64,000 nt of DNA from Clostridium saudiense. Lineage in GTDB: Bacteria; Bacillota; Clostridia; Clostridiales; Clostridiaceae. The notes beneath the pieces were generated by a model, which was not told the origin of the DNA, made no database searches, and saw only the letters and a program-made list of their open reading frames with translations. A program made the translations under genes and the position numbers. Below, in pieces: positions 1 through 12,359 of the stretch; the first letter of the stretch is position 1, and the number at the start of each line of letters is the position of its first letter. The DNA lies in assembly GCF_000577815.1 (NCBI RefSeq), contig NZ_CBYM010000002.1, forward strand, positions 62,001 to 126,000, given 5' to 3'.

Positions 1-239
1 TTCATCACTTTAAATGGATCAGTAAAGTTTTTCATATCAAAATATCTTCTTAATTTACCTGATGAAATTGCAAAATATGGTATCCCTGCATCACCAATAA
101 TTTCTTTTTCAATACCTTCATAACTCCCAATATATTTTATTTCAAATCCTTTTTCCTTTAACTTTGGAACCAAGGCTAAATTAGGAGTTACATGTCCTGC
201 AGTACCCCCACCAGTCATTATGATTTTATACTTACTCAT
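1..239 (-). CDS. murG: UDP-GlcNAc:lipid I N-acetylglucosaminyltransferase MurG, 5' part only
   Basis: The gene starts at 239 and runs off the left edge, so about the first 79 residues are visible. The N-terminus [20 protein letters not shown] contains the GGGTxGHxxP glycine-rich loop typical of MurG, followed by [20 protein letters not shown]. MurG adds GlcNAc to lipid I on the inner face of the membrane during peptidoglycan synthesis. The identification rests on this N-terminal signature alone. Confidence 0.9.
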   Translation of the reverse strand, partial: MSKYKIIMTGGGTAGHVTPNLALVPKLKEKGFEIKYIGSYEGIEKEIIGDAGIPYFAISSGKLRRYFDMKNFTDPFKVM

Positions 240-531
240 TAAAACACCTCATTAATTATTTGTACTATGAATCTTAATTGTTAAAACCTCATAAATTTAT
301 ACAATTAATATTTTAAGAGAAATAAAATAAAAAAATAACTCATTTATTTTAATTTTTAACCAAATTATATGTCTTAATTCCTTATTTTTTTATTTATATT
401 TAATTTTCTCACTCGCCAATATATATTCTACCACTAACCCAGTATTTTTCCACCTTTTCCTCCAATTAAATATTATACAAACTTTTTTATTGGATAAGCT
501 ATTAACATAAAGATATAAGGAGATGATTTAA

Positions 532-708
532 ATGGCACAATTAGTTCCAGAAGCTAAAGACAAATTAGCAAAATTCAAAAACCAAGTTTCAACTGAAATG
601 GGAGTTCCTTTTACTGATTACAATGGTGACTTAACTTCAAAACAATGCGGTAGCGTTGGTGGAGAAATGGTTAAACGTATGGTTGAACAATACGAAAAAG
701 GAATTTAA
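532..708 (+). CDS. Alpha/beta-type small acid-soluble spore protein (58 aa)
   Basis: The product begins MAQLVPEAKDKLAKFKNQVS and carries the family signatures EMGVPF and GSVGGEMVKRMVEQYE. These proteins coat spore DNA in the dormant spore and are degraded at germination by the GPR protease. The length is typical. A strong ribosome site (AAGGAGATGA, 518-527) precedes the ATG. The gene is monocistronic and convergent with recJ. It is good evidence that the host sporulates. I could not identify a sigma-G promoter with confidence in 480-515. Confidence 0.93.
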   Translation: MAQLVPEAKDKLAKFKNQVSTEMGVPFTDYNGDLTSKQCGSVGGEMVKRMVEQYEKGI

Positions 709-730
709 TATTGTAAATATTTTAATAATA

Positions 731-764
731 AATAAAGGTATCTTATTATATAGATACCTTTATT
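731..764. terminator. Bidirectional terminator between the spore protein gene and recJ
   Basis: The arms AATAAAGGTATCT (731-743) and AGATACCTTTATT (752-764) form a 13-bp stem with an 8-nt loop, with T-rich sequence on either strand. It lies between two convergent genes and can serve both. Confidence 0.8.
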
Positions 765-786
765 TATTATTTGGATTTTATAACTA

Positions 787-2547
787 CTATACCCTTATAT
801 TTTGTATCAATAACTGGACACTTTTTCTACCATTATATTCGTTGATATCTGGAAAATATACTATATCTATTTTTACCATATTAGTCTGCCCATTAAGCAT
901 TTTATTATATTCATACTCGCCAAATTTATTTTTAATTATTTCTAAGGCCACTTCAATATCACCAAAATAAATTCCGTCTATATTTAAGTATCCATCAGTA
1001 AGATTTAATTTTAAAACATTATTATTCTTTCCTAAAATCCTAGCCGCTTTAACCATTAATCCTTTAACAGCAAAATTAGGCTTTGGATTTCCCTTTCCAT
1101 ATGGTTCTAATAATGCTATTTCATCTATTAACTTATAATTTATTTTATTAATCGGAAGCGGCATATCAATTGATACCTTTGGTATAATATCTTCATCACT
1201 TAATGTTGTTACCTCATTTAGCTTTTCTCTAAATTTATCTATATTTTCACTTGGAATAGACATTCCTGCAGCCATTGGATGACCACCAAACTTTCCAAGC
1301 AAATCTTTACACTTTAATAATTCCTCGAACATATTATATTCTTCAATTGACCTACCAGATCCTTTAGCACCTTCATGAGCCTTTGTTAATATAATTGTTG
1401 GCAAGTTATATTTTTCTCTAATTCTACCTGCAATTATACCTGCAATACTTTCATGAACATCTTCTAAATAAACAACAAGCACCTTATCTTTGGCCATATT
1501 ATTTTCTTCAATTATCTTTATGGCTTCCTCTAATCCTGTCTGAGTAAGTTCTTGCCTATCCTTATTCAACTCATTTAATTTTTTAGCTAATTCTTCAGCT
1601 TCATTTTTATCTTTTGTAATTAATAACTTCAATGCCCATTCAGCCTGTTCAAGCCTCCCTGATGCATTTATACTAGGTCCTATAACGAATCCTAATGAGT
1701 AAACCGTTATTTCCTTTCCTTCTAATCCAGTTTCTTTAAATAAAGCTCTAAGTCCTATATTACTCGTATTATTAATTCTTTTAAGTCCCTCTTTAACTAA
1801 TATTCTATTTTCAGAAACTAAATCAACAACATCACAAACCGTTGCTATGGCTACATATTGAATTAAATCATATAACTCTTCATTAGGAATATTAAATTCT
1901 TTATAAAGACATTGTACAAATTTATATGCTACTCCAGCACCACAAATTTTATCAAATTCATAATTACAATTTTCTTGTTTAGGATTTAATACATAATCAG
2001 CTTCTGGAACTACATACTTTCTTACATTATCTTCTTCAATAAATGGTACATCATGGTGATCTGTAATAATTACTTTAATTCCCAATTCTTTAGCTAACTT
2101 TACTTGTTCTATTGCTGCAATTCCATTATCACAAGTAATTATAATATCAATATTATCCTCACTAGCCTTTTTAATTATACTTTCATTAATTCCATATCCT
2201 TCTTTTATCCTATCAGGAATATGAAAACTTACATTTCCACCACATTTACTTATAGCTATATAAAGGACATATGTACTTATTACGCCATCTACATCGTAAT
2301 CTCCAACTATAAGTATTTTTTCACCTTTAATAATACTATTCCTCATTAATTCAACTGCTCCGCTCATTCCAAGCATATCTGTTGGATTATGAAGTTCACC
2401 TATAGATGAGCTTAGGTATTCTTTTGCTATATCTAAATTATATATTCCCCTATTAACCATAAGCTTTGCAACTGTATCACTAATACCTAATTGTTGTGCA
2501 AATTTTACAGTATCAAACTTTACGTTTCTAACCATCCATTTTTCCAA
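787..2547 (-). CDS. recJ: Single-stranded-DNA-specific exonuclease RecJ (586 aa)
   Basis: A DHH-family 5'-3' exonuclease acting on single-stranded DNA in recombination and repair. DHH-domain motifs are visible: VGDYDVDGV at residues 81-89, ITCDNGI around 137-143 and the name-giving DHH at 163-165. The DHHA1 motif GGHPMAAG lies further downstream. The length fits RecJ. The likely start is TTG at 2547, because GGGGGTG sits 5 nt before it; the alternative is ATG at 2535. The 5' end abuts the dispersed repeat at 2565. Confidence 0.93.
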   Translation of the reverse strand: MEKWMVRNVKFDTVKFAQQLGISDTVAKLMVNRGIYNLDIAKEYLSSSIGELHNPTDMLGMSGAVELMRNSIIKGEKILIVGDYDVDGVISTYVLYIAISKCGGNVSFHIPDRIKEGYGINESIIKKASEDNIDIIITCDNGIAAIEQVKLAKELGIKVIITDHHDVPFIEEDNVRKYVVPEADYVLNPKQENCNYEFDKICGAGVAYKFVQCLYKEFNIPNEELYDLIQYVAIATVCDVVDLVSENRILVKEGLKRINNTSNIGLRALFKETGLEGKEITVYSLGFVIGPSINASGRLEQAEWALKLLITKDKNEAEELAKKLNELNKDRQELTQTGLEEAIKIIEENNMAKDKVLVVYLEDVHESIAGIIAGRIREKYNLPTIILTKAHEGAKGSGRSIEEYNMFEELLKCKDLLGKFGGHPMAAGMSIPSENIDKFREKLNEVTTLSDEDIIPKVSIDMPLPINKINYKLIDEIALLEPYGKGNPKPNFAVKGLMVKAARILGKNNNVLKLNLTDGYLNIDGIYFGDIEVALEIIKNKFGEYEYNKMLNGQTNMVKIDIVYFPDINEYNGRKSVQLLIQNIRV

Positions 2548-2564
2548 AAAAACACCCCCGTTAC

Positions 2565-2663
2565 TTTAGTTGATAGTTAATAGTTAGTAGTTAAAAATAA
2601 AGTCAGCTTAAGCTGACTTTATTTCCATAATTCTTAACTATTAACTCAAAACTATTAACTATT
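2565..2663. repeat. Dispersed intergenic inverted-repeat element, copy 1
   Basis: The ends are built from TAGTTA-type units on the left and AACTATTAAC-type units on the right. At the centre is a perfect 30-bp palindrome, AAATAAAGTCAGCTT followed by AAGCTGACTTTATTT (about 2594-2623). The right end includes the last codons and the TAA stop of the DJ-1 family gene. Related copies lie at 3222, 19357 and 62563. Confidence 0.7.
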
Positions 2664-3197
2664 AAAAAGCATTGCTTTTTTAATTTGTTCAACCTTTTCT
2701 GGTAATATATGATTTAATATTTCAAATGCAAATGGTATAGCAGCTGCTGGTCCTCTTCCTGTAATTATGTTTTCATCTACAACCACAAGTTCATCTTTAT
2801 AGTTGCATCCTACTAACTGATCTTCGAATCCAGGATAGCATGTAGCATTTTTTCCATTCACAATTCCTAATTTTCCAAATGTAATTGGCCCTGCACAAAT
2901 TGCTGCAACTATTTTACCTTCATCATAAAATTTCTTTACAATTTCATTCACTTTTTCATTATCTCTTAAGTTAACAGCCCCTGGCATACCACCTGGCAAT
3001 ATCACTACATCATAATTATAAATTTCATCATTTAAAACTTCATCAGCTCTTATTGTAATTGAATGAGATGTTGTTACTTCTACTTCATTAATTCCAAAGG
3101 TAGTACAAGTAACACCTGCCCTTCTTAAAATATCTACACTTGTTAATGCTTCAATAGTTTCAAAGCCTTCTGCTAATAAAACTGCAACTTTTTTCAT
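2655..3197 (-). CDS. DJ-1/PfpI family protein (180 aa)
   Basis: A single DJ-1/PfpI domain with the glutamine-amidotransferase-like fold. The N-terminus MKKVAVLLAEGFETIEA carries the conserved acidic residue. The nucleophile elbow AAICAGP puts the reactive cysteine at residue 101. VVILPGGMPG matches the conserved glycine-rich strand. Relatives act as protein or nucleotide deglycases, glyoxalase III or chaperones, and the substrate here cannot be told. Its stop codon lies inside repeat copy 1, and repeat copy 2 lies just upstream of its start. Confidence 0.85.
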   Translation of the reverse strand: MKKVAVLLAEGFETIEALTSVDILRRAGVTCTTFGINEVEVTTSHSITIRADEVLNDEIYNYDVVILPGGMPGAVNLRDNEKVNEIVKKFYDEGKIVAAICAGPITFGKLGIVNGKNATCYPGFEDQLVGCNYKDELVVVDENIITGRGPAAAIPFAFEILNHILPEKVEQIKKAMLFNS

Positions 3198-3221
3198 TTT
3201 AAAACACCCCTTTATATTAAT

Positions 3222-3398
3222 TTATAGTTATAAGTTTATAGTTAGGAGTTATAAATGAAATCTCCTAAGGAACTTCTTTTTTAACATTCATTATATTAGG
3301 CATACCTATTTGTTATATAATATCTAAAAACTTCTTACTATTGTAACAAGTATCCATCATATATAACTTTTAACTCCTAACTCAAAACTATTAACTAA
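3222..3398. repeat. Dispersed intergenic inverted-repeat element, copy 2
   Basis: The left end contains TTTATAGTTAGGAGTTA and the right end TAACTCCTAACTCAAAACTA, giving an inverted pair GTTAGGAGTTA/TAACTCCTAAC. The middle is unlike the other copies. The right end overlaps the final codons and the TAA stop of parC. The sub-motif AACTCAAAACTATT is shared with copies 1 and 4. Confidence 0.65.
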
Positions 3399-6306
3399 AT
3401 TGCACTTCTATTATTTCATCATCTAAGCTAATGACCATAACATTAGTACCTCTTCCTGCCCTATTTTGAATTCTTATTTCTTCAGTTGAAATAGTCTTTT
3501 TCTCTTTGCTACTTGTAATTAAAACAACTTCAAAACTTCTGCTAGTATCTACAGCTATTTCATCGCTATTATTAGATGTTATATCAATTATTTTACCATA
3601 AATTACTTCATCATCTTCTTTTAAACTTATTCCAGTAACCCCTGCTGCTATTCTTCCCATTGGATTAACATTATCACTTAGGAATCTAATTGCCATACCT
3701 TTTTTGCTTATTATTAATACTTCTCTTTCAGAATAATCTTCAATACATACAGAAATTACTTCATCATTTTCATATTTAAATTTATAGGCCTGCCATATTG
3801 AATAATTTCCATCATATTCTTTTAACGAAGTCTTCTTTATCATTCCCTTTTTAGTAAAGAAATAAAGCATATTTCTTTCATCAAAATTCTTTATTGAATG
3901 CACATCGATTATTTTTTCATTTTTAGAATATCCATCAATAATATTTTCTAATGAAATTTCTTCTTTAACAACATTTGAAATTAGGAATGATGGTATCTTA
4001 TAAACATTCCCCTTATTAGTAAATAATAATAAAGTACTTATAGAATCAGTATTTACCTTTAATCTATCACTAGCTTTTGCTCTTGCAAAACCTTTTAAAC
4101 TTCCTTTAGCCGTTACCCCAACACTAAATGTCATAAACTCAAATTCATTTAGATATTCAACTTTAATTATTTCATCACTTTCTATTAGATTGAATAATTG
4201 TGTACCTAAAATATTTCTAGGTGTATCTTCTATCTTAGGAAGTTCTAAGCTAAATTTTAATCCTAATTTAGTTTCTACTTTTAAGAATTCTTTTTCTTCA
4301 TTATTATCTAAAATCTCTATATCTAATACAAATTCATTTTCTTTTAATTTAATAGCTTGAATTTTACTGTAATTAGTTTGGAATTTATCTAAAGTACTCT
4401 TTTTGATTATACCTCTATTAGTTATAAACTGAACACTCTTATTAGAATCTAAAACTCCTACTGATATAGCTTCAACTATTTTTTCATCATCACAATTTAA
4501 AGTTTTAATTATAGAATCTATTCTTTCTCCTTTTTCTTTCCACTTACCTTCAGGAATATTTATACCTTTAACTTGATACATATTTCCCTTATCAGTAAAT
4601 AATAGAATATTTTCAGTAGTATTAGACTTAAATAAGAATTTAAGTTCATCTCCCTCTCTATATTCAATATCTTCTGCCTTTGCATTAGATCTTTGATAAG
4701 TCCTAACTGGAATTCTCTTAATAAATCCATCTTTTGATAAAGTAACCATAACATCTTCAACTACAATAAGCTCTTGTAAATCAATTTTAGCTTCACTATC
4801 ATCTTCAACTATCATAGTTCTTCTAGGATTTCTATATTTATCAGTTATTTCTTTTAATTCAGTTTTTACAACATTTAAAAGAGTCTTTTCATCAGATAAT
4901 ATTTTTCTTAACCTCTTTATAGTTTTTTCAAGTTCTGCATATTCCTTTTGGAACACTTTTATTTCAAGACCTGTTAATCTATAAAGCATAAGTTCTAAAA
5001 TAGCTTCTGCTTGCATTTCTGTAAATCCAAACTTTTCAACTAGGTTAATTCCTGCATCCTTTTTAGATTTTGATTCTCTAATAGTCTTAATTATTTCATC
5101 TAAAACATCAATTGCTTTAATGAACCCTTCAACTATATGGAATCTTTTTTCTGCCATTGCAAGCTCTTTTATACTTCTTCTTGTAACTATATCCTTTTGA
5201 TGATTAACATAATGAGTTATTATTGTCTTTAATCCCATAGTTTGTGGCTTTCCATTTGCTAAAGCCACCATATTAAAGCTTACATTGCACTGTAAATCAG
5301 TCTTTTTAAATAAATATTTTAATATCTTATCTGCTGTATCATAATCTGCTGCCTTTTTCAACTCAACAACAGCTCTAATACCAGTTCTATCTGATTCATC
5401 CCTAATATCTGTAATTGCTTCTAAAGCCTTTTGGTGTCTTTTATCTCCAGTCATTTCAGATATCGTTTGAAGAATCTTTGATTTATTTCTTCTATAAGGG
5501 AATTCTGTTATTACAATTCCATAACGTCCATTTTCAAGCTTTTCAATTTCTGTCTTTGCTCTTAATGTAACCTTACCTTCTCCTGTTTCATATGCAGATA
5601 ATAATGAATTTTTACCTATCAGCACACCACCTGTTGGTAAATCTGGTGCCTTTATATACTCCATAAGCTCTTTTGTAGTTATTTCTGGATTATCTATATA
5701 CGCTAAAACCCCATCAGTAACTTCACCTAAATTATGTGGTGGAATATTAGTAGCTAATCCAACCGCTATTCCAAAAGTACCATTAACTAAAAGATTAGGA
5801 TATCTCGCTGGTAAAACCTTTGGTTCCATTTCACTATCTGAATAGTTTGGAACCATATCTACTGTTTCTTTTTCAATATCTTTTAGCATTTCCATAGCTA
5901 TTGGTGAAAGCCTTGCTTCTGTATAACGCATAGCCGCAGCTCCATCACCATCCATAGAACCAAAGTTTCCATGTCCATCAAATAATGGCTCTCTAGTAGA
6001 GAAGTCTTGAGCCATAAGTACCATTGCATCATAAACAGATGAATCCCCATGAGGATGGAATTTACCTAATACATCCCCAACTATTCTAGCCGACTTATAG
6101 TATGGTCTATCTGGAAAAGCTTTTAATAAATATGATCCATAAAGAATTCTTCTATGAACAGGCTTCAACCCATCCCTTACATCTGGAAGTGCTCTATCTT
6201 TTGCTACTTCAACAGCATATGGAAGATAATTGTCTGGCATTGCCTCTTCAATTGGTATTCGTAAAATATTATTATCTTTTGGTATATTATGTACCTTCTT
6301 AGCCAT
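3391..6306 (-). CDS. parC: DNA topoisomerase IV-type subunit A (971 aa)
   Basis: A type IIA topoisomerase A subunit, which cleaves and religates DNA. The active-site tyrosine is Y128 in [10 protein letters not shown]. The quinolone-resistance region reads [11 protein letters not shown] (residues 84-94) with serine and aspartate at the usual positions. A breakage-reunion domain is followed by a C-terminal beta-pinwheel ending near NRAGRGT. I see no canonical GyrA box, and the B subunit is directly upstream (20-bp gap from 6306 to 6327), which favours a ParC role. Gyrase-like activity cannot be excluded from sequence alone. The last codons fall in repeat copy 2. Confidence 0.85.
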   Translation of the reverse strand: MAKKVHNIPKDNNILRIPIEEAMPDNYLPYAVEVAKDRALPDVRDGLKPVHRRILYGSYLLKAFPDRPYYKSARIVGDVLGKFHPHGDSSVYDAMVLMAQDFSTREPLFDGHGNFGSMDGDGAAAMRYTEARLSPIAMEMLKDIEKETVDMVPNYSDSEMEPKVLPARYPNLLVNGTFGIAVGLATNIPPHNLGEVTDGVLAYIDNPEITTKELMEYIKAPDLPTGGVLIGKNSLLSAYETGEGKVTLRAKTEIEKLENGRYGIVITEFPYRRNKSKILQTISEMTGDKRHQKALEAITDIRDESDRTGIRAVVELKKAADYDTADKILKYLFKKTDLQCNVSFNMVALANGKPQTMGLKTIITHYVNHQKDIVTRRSIKELAMAEKRFHIVEGFIKAIDVLDEIIKTIRESKSKKDAGINLVEKFGFTEMQAEAILELMLYRLTGLEIKVFQKEYAELEKTIKRLRKILSDEKTLLNVVKTELKEITDKYRNPRRTMIVEDDSEAKIDLQELIVVEDVMVTLSKDGFIKRIPVRTYQRSNAKAEDIEYREGDELKFLFKSNTTENILLFTDKGNMYQVKGINIPEGKWKEKGERIDSIIKTLNCDDEKIVEAISVGVLDSNKSVQFITNRGIIKKSTLDKFQTNYSKIQAIKLKENEFVLDIEILDNNEEKEFLKVETKLGLKFSLELPKIEDTPRNILGTQLFNLIESDEIIKVEYLNEFEFMTFSVGVTAKGSLKGFARAKASDRLKVNTDSISTLLLFTNKGNVYKIPSFLISNVVKEEISLENIIDGYSKNEKIIDVHSIKNFDERNMLYFFTKKGMIKKTSLKEYDGNYSIWQAYKFKYENDEVISVCIEDYSEREVLIISKKGMAIRFLSDNVNPMGRIAAGVTGISLKEDDEVIYGKIIDITSNNSDEIAVDTSRSFEVVLITSSKEKKTISTEEIRIQNRAGRGTNVMVISLDDEIIEVQFS

Positions 6307-6326
6307 AATTTATCTCCTTCCTTGCT

Positions 6327-8276
6327 TTAAAACTCTGCATACTTATACATATAATTCTTTCTTGGTTCAACTACATCTCCCATAAGAAGTGATACCATTT
6401 TCTCTGCCTTTGCAGCATCTTCAATAGTAACTTGGAAAAGTGTTCGTGTCTCTGGATTTAAAGTTGTATCCCAAAGCTGATCTGGATTCATTTCTCCTAA
6501 TCCCTTATATCTTTGTATTAAAGCACCTTTTCCTATTTCCTTCTTAACTTTTTCTAGTTCTTCATCACTATATGCATATTTAGATATTTCTTTTCCTTTA
6601 GTAGTTTTATAAACTTTATATAAAGGAGGTTGTGCCAAATAAAGATGACCATTTGCTATTAAAGGTCTCATATATCTATAAATATAAGTCATCCATAAAG
6701 TTCTAATATGGAATCCATCTACATCAGCATCACTCATAATAATTATTTTATCGTATTTTAAATCTTCTTCTTTATAATTATCTAAAGTCCCTGTTCCAAT
6801 AGCTGTATTAAATATTTTAAGCTCTTCAGATGCTAGTACATTTTCAAGCTTTTGCTTTTCAGTATTCATTATCTTACCTTTAGAAGGCATAATAGTTTGG
6901 AATCTTCTATCTCTAGCTTGCTTTGCCGATCCTCCCGCAGAATCTCCCTCAACTACGATAAATTCATTAACAGTATTATCTTTTAAAGTACATACTGCAA
7001 CTTTTCCTGCTAATGGTGCAGTACCTTTACCTATTTTTTTCTTTTCAGCTTCATTAATCTTCTTAATTTTTTCTCTTCTTTGCGCAGCTGCAAGTGCATT
7101 ATTTATAAGACTTGAAGCAACCTCTTTATTATCTTCTATCCATTCACAAAGCTTAGTATAAGCTAAATCATTCATCATAGTATAAGCTTCAGAACTTCCA
7201 AGTTTAGTTTTAGTTTGGCCTTCAAAAACAGCATTAGTTATTTTTATTCTAACAATTGCTGTCATACCTTCTCTTAAATCATCACCTTCAAAATCTTTAT
7301 CTTTTTCCTTAACAAGCCCTAACTTTTTAGCCCATTCTTTAAACGCTCTAGTCATACCTGTCTTAAAGCCTGATTCATGAGTTCCAGCTTCTGTCGTTGG
7401 AATATTATTAACATAACTTGCAATATATTCAGTTGTAGAGTCTGTAAACTGCATACAAACTTCACCATACATTGAAATATTATTTATTGCTCTTTCTCCT
7501 TCAAATAAAATAGGAGTTGCATGAATCGGAGTCTTACTTTCATTTAAATAATCGATAAAATCAAGCAATCCTCTTTCTGAATAATATTCCTTTCTGACTT
7601 CTTCATCTTTTCTATTATCAATAAGCTCTAATCTTATTCCTTTATTTTGGAATGCTAATTCTTGTAATCTTTCATCAATGATATCGAATTTAAAATCTGT
7701 TGTTGAAAATATTTCATTATCAGGTTTAAATGTTACTCTTGTACCTGTATCATTAGCCTTTCCTACAACTTCTAATGCTGTAACAGCTGTCCCTGGCATA
7801 TCTTTTTTTAATTCTTTATCATAAGCATATTCAAATCGCTGCTTATAAATTTTCCCATTTTGATGAACTTCAACTTCTAACCATTTAGATAATGCATTTA
7901 CAACTGCAGCACCTACACCATGTAATCCACCAGAAGTTTTATAATTTTTATTATCAAACTTACCACCAGTATGTAATTCAGTAAATACCATTTCAACCCC
8001 TGATTTCTTTTTAACAGGGTGAATTCCTGTAGGTATTCCTCTACCGTTATCTATAACAGTTACACTTTTATCTTTATTTATAATTATAGTTGCTTTATCG
8101 CCAAATCCATTAGATATTTCATCTATGGAGTTATCTAAAATCTCCCATATACAATGATGTAATCCCTTTGTTCCAGTTGACCCTATATACATTCCTGGTC
8201 TTACTCTTACAGGCTCCAGTTTTTCTAAAGATGTCAAATCCATTACATCATATTTACTATTAACTTCATTATTCAT
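6327..8276 (-). CDS. parE: DNA topoisomerase IV-type subunit B (649 aa)
   Basis: A GHKL ATPase plus TOPRIM subunit. Visible signatures are the ATP-site ILDNSIDE and NGRGIPTG, the K-loop region with GGLHGVGAA, and the TOPRIM motifs EGDSAGG and DADVDG. The frame is open from a TTG at 8288, but GGAGGT lies 6 nt before ATG 8276 and would itself be covered by the longer frame, so ATG 8276 is the better start. It forms an operon with parC. Confidence 0.87.
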   Translation of the reverse strand: MNNEVNSKYDVMDLTSLEKLEPVRVRPGMYIGSTGTKGLHHCIWEILDNSIDEISNGFGDKATIIINKDKSVTVIDNGRGIPTGIHPVKKKSGVEMVFTELHTGGKFDNKNYKTSGGLHGVGAAVVNALSKWLEVEVHQNGKIYKQRFEYAYDKELKKDMPGTAVTALEVVGKANDTGTRVTFKPDNEIFSTTDFKFDIIDERLQELAFQNKGIRLELIDNRKDEEVRKEYYSERGLLDFIDYLNESKTPIHATPILFEGERAINNISMYGEVCMQFTDSTTEYIASYVNNIPTTEAGTHESGFKTGMTRAFKEWAKKLGLVKEKDKDFEGDDLREGMTAIVRIKITNAVFEGQTKTKLGSSEAYTMMNDLAYTKLCEWIEDNKEVASSLINNALAAAQRREKIKKINEAEKKKIGKGTAPLAGKVAVCTLKDNTVNEFIVVEGDSAGGSAKQARDRRFQTIMPSKGKIMNTEKQKLENVLASEELKIFNTAIGTGTLDNYKEEDLKYDKIIIMSDADVDGFHIRTLWMTYIYRYMRPLIANGHLYLAQPPLYKVYKTTKGKEISKYAYSDEELEKVKKEIGKGALIQRYKGLGEMNPDQLWDTTLNPETRTLFQVTIEDAAKAEKMVSLLMGDVVEPRKNYMYKYAEF

Positions 8277-8767
8277 ATAAACCTCCAAAATTATAACCTA
8301 TTCACATTTAAGTAATAATTTAGATATAATTATATAGCTTCCTAATATCAAAATCAAACTAATGTTCTTTATTAACCCTATAATTTTATCATATTTTTTT
8401 ATTTAAAAGAAATTTTTTATTTATTTAATTTTAAATCCTTTATATTTCACGGTATTTAATTATAATCTATTATATAGTAATTAGCCATTACAAAAATTTA
8501 ATTTAGTTTAATTCATTTGCTTAACTTATTTATATATTATCCTTATTATTTAAAAATACAAAGTATTTTACTTACACTAATGCATTATATTTCAAAAAAT
8601 CTATAAGTACAAACTTTATAGTAAATAATTTAAAATTAAAATCAAACTTTCCCATCAAATCTTTTTTCTTTTATTATAAATATTTCAAAAATTTTATTTT
8701 CATTTTTTTAACATGTCTTTACTTTTTTCCTATCTCATTCAATTTAATATACTTTTTATTTACGCAA
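8277..8767. other. Intergenic region, about 490 bp
   Basis: Very AT-rich sequence between the parE start and the gdhA terminator. It must hold the parE promoter, which I could not place with confidence. I see no open frame, tRNA, riboswitch-like or repeat structure. Confidence 0.5.
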
Positions 8768-8815
8768 AAAAATCAAACTTTCTTATAGTTTTCACTAAAT
8801 GAAAGTTTGATTTTT
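8768..8815 (-). terminator. Terminator of gdhA
   Basis: The arms AAAAATCAAACTTTC (8768-8782) and GAAAGTTTGATTTTT (8801-8815) pair perfectly over 15 bp with an 18-nt loop, just downstream of the gdhA stop. Confidence 0.85.
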
Positions 8816-8840
8816 AAAAATATATTATAAACTCAAATTA

Positions 8841-10199
<1,359 letters not shown>

Positions 10200-10396
10200 T
10201 TAAAATTTTATTACCAATTATAATATTACACTATTTTACTTATCTTTCCCATATAAATATAATTATTTATCTTCTTTTTTAACTTTTCCACTATCCTAAT
10301 CTTATTTTTATTAAAATATCAATTTCAAATAAGTTACAATCTAAATAAAACTCAAATAAACTTTTTAAATATTTTATAAAAAAATATATAAAAATA

Positions 10397-10429
10397 AATA
10401 TTCCTCTGTCTAGTCAACAGAGGAATATT
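10397..10429 (-). terminator. Terminator downstream of the glycosyltransferase gene
   Basis: The arms AATATTCCTCTGT (10397-10409) and ACAGAGGAATATT (10417-10429) form a perfect 13-bp stem with a 7-nt loop. The adjoining A-rich plus strand gives a U-tract to minus-strand transcripts. Confidence 0.85.
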
Positions 10430-10442
10430 AAATTTATATACG

Positions 10443-11582
10443 CTAATTATCATTTTCTATTAAATTATTATTAGCTATAAGTTCATTTATTAACAAAAAT
10501 ATATTTTTAGTAGAATCATTTTTATCAAAAGACTTACAAGCTTCTTTCATATTTTCTAATTTGCCTTCATCTTTTAACAATTCTACTATAGAATTTCTAC
10601 AGCTATCTCCGTCCTTAATTCTTACCGCCATATTATGCTTTAATAAGAACTCTGCATTTTCCTCTTCTTGACCTGGTATAGCATCAAACACAGCCATTGG
10701 TATGTTACATGCTAAAGCTTCTGTAACAGTTAATCCCCCTGGTTTAGTAATGATTATATCAGAGGCCTGCATATACTTATTGATTTCATCAGTAAAATAT
10801 ATTAATTTAGTCTTTTTAGGACTATCATCTATTACCTTTTCAAAATGGTTATATAGCTTCTGATTTCTTCCTGTAACTAAAATAATTTGAAAATCTAAAT
10901 CAATATCTATTATATTTTCATATACATCAAATACATTAGTTACACCAAAGCTCCCTGCCATCATCAAAATAGTTTGCAATGATTTATCAAATCCTAATTC
11001 TTCTAGTACTAATTGCTTTTCCTTTTCTTCAAAGAATACCTCATCTATAGGTATTCCATATGGATAAATAGTATTAACATCTACACCTTCATTAATCATT
11101 TTTCCTACCATATCATCATTAGCAACAATATAAGCATCAACTTTCTTGTTTATCCATGCCTTATGAGGTGCATAATCTGTCATTATACAAATTAATGGTA
11201 TATTTATTTCTCCTTTTGATTTTAATCTTGAAACCATTTCTGTTGGAAATGGATGTGTAGTAATTATTACATCCGGTCTAAAATCATCTATTAATGGTAA
11301 AAGCTTATTAGCAAATATGTTATTTAATCTTGTAACAAAGTTTGCTAGCCTATGCTCCTTATTTGTTAAATCATATAGCTTTCCATATAATTTAGGAGTT
11401 TTGGTTGCTAAATATACATATCCTGATGTTATTGTTTTATTTAATATCGGACTAATATATAATAAACTATCTACAATTTTCACATTAATATCTTTATTTT
11501 GTTGGGTCATATAACCCTCTATTGCTTTAGATGCCCTCATATGTCCGCCTCCAGTAGATGCAGACAAAATAAGAATATTCAT
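10443..11582 (-). CDS. UgtP/MGDG-synthase-like glycosyltransferase (379 aa)
   Basis: A GT28-type glycosyltransferase. The N-terminus MNILILSASTGGGHMRASKA is the signature of the MGDG synthase/UgtP group, which transfers glucose or galactose from a UDP-sugar to diacylglycerol at the inner membrane. The C-terminal sugar-nucleotide site shows KPGGLTVTEAL. Products of such enzymes serve as membrane glycolipids and lipoteichoic acid anchors. The donor sugar cannot be told. A PAP2 phosphatase lies upstream on the same strand, which fits a lipid-related neighbourhood. Confidence 0.82.
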   Translation of the reverse strand: MNILILSASTGGGHMRASKAIEGYMTQQNKDINVKIVDSLLYISPILNKTITSGYVYLATKTPKLYGKLYDLTNKEHRLANFVTRLNNIFANKLLPLIDDFRPDVIITTHPFPTEMVSRLKSKGEINIPLICIMTDYAPHKAWINKKVDAYIVANDDMVGKMINEGVDVNTIYPYGIPIDEVFFEEKEKQLVLEELGFDKSLQTILMMAGSFGVTNVFDVYENIIDIDLDFQIILVTGRNQKLYNHFEKVIDDSPKKTKLIYFTDEINKYMQASDIIITKPGGLTVTEALACNIPMAVFDAIPGQEEENAEFLLKHNMAVRIKDGDSCRNSIVELLKDEGKLENMKEACKSFDKNDSTKNIFLLINELIANNNLIENDN

Positions 11583-11649
11583 TTAAAGTCCCCCTAACAA
11601 TTAAATTTACTTAATTAGTCAATTAACCATTATATCATAAAATTAAATA

Positions 11650-12222
11650 TTAAAATACTATCCTACCCATAAACCCTACTACGCTTATACCACATGTAAA
11701 TCCTAGCATCATTCCAAATATAACATCAGTAGGATAGTGAACCTTTAAATAAACTCTCGAAAATGCAATTAAAGTTGCAATTGGACTTACTATTAATCCT
11801 AACTTACTATTCATTTGAATAAATACGGCTAATGCAGCAAATGAAGAGGCTGTATGTCCTGATGGAAATGAATATGTTATTGGTTTATTAATTAATAAAT
11901 CTTCTTCATTTTCTTCAAAGGGTCTTTTTCTTTTCACTATATGTTTAATTACCCCTTCTCCAATTATTGTTGTTAATGCTAATGCTAAAATTACTCCAAT
12001 ACCAACAACCCTATACTCAACCTTTAAAATTAATAATGTTGATATTATAAACCATATAATTCCTAAATTACCCATCATCGTTATAATAGGCATAACTTTG
12101 TCAAGTGTCTTTGTTTTACACTTTTCACTTATGTACTCCAATGCTCTTTTATCTATTTTTTCTAAAATATTCAACCATTTCATCCCCCATAGTATTTTTG
12201 CCCTTATTAATATTCTTTCCAT
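11650..12222 (-). CDS. PAP2-family membrane phosphatase (up to 190 aa)
   Basis: All three acid-phosphatase motifs are present: KRKRPF, then PSGHTASS, then SRVYLKVHYPTD. Several hydrophobic membrane segments are visible. The family dephosphorylates phosphatidic acid, phosphatidylglycerol phosphate or undecaprenyl pyrophosphate; the substrate is unresolved. The start is uncertain. ATG 12222 lacks a clear ribosome site, while GGGGG abuts a second ATG at 12183 (MKWLNILEKIDK) and is better spaced for the TTG three codons later. Confidence 0.83.
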   Translation of the reverse strand: MERILIRAKILWGMKWLNILEKIDKRALEYISEKCKTKTLDKVMPIITMMGNLGIIWFIISTLLILKVEYRVVGIGVILALALTTIIGEGVIKHIVKRKRPFEENEEDLLINKPITYSFPSGHTASSFAALAVFIQMNSKLGLIVSPIATLIAFSRVYLKVHYPTDVIFGMMLGFTCGISVVGFMGRIVF

Positions 12223-12315
12223 AACTATATTATATAATATATATTTTATAAAGAGTTAATTTTTTGTTAACAATTACTTATAAATTTCCTTAAGTTTTTC
12301 TTAATAACGAAGCAA

Positions 12316-12356
12316 AAAAGTAAAAATAATGAAATTAACCCATTATTTTTACTTTT
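12316..12356 (-). terminator. Terminator of the YjdF-like gene
   Basis: The arms AAAAGTAAAAATAATG (12316-12331) and CATTATTTTTACTTTT (12341-12356) form a 16-bp stem immediately after the stop codon at 12360. Confidence 0.75.
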
Positions 12357-12359
12357 CAT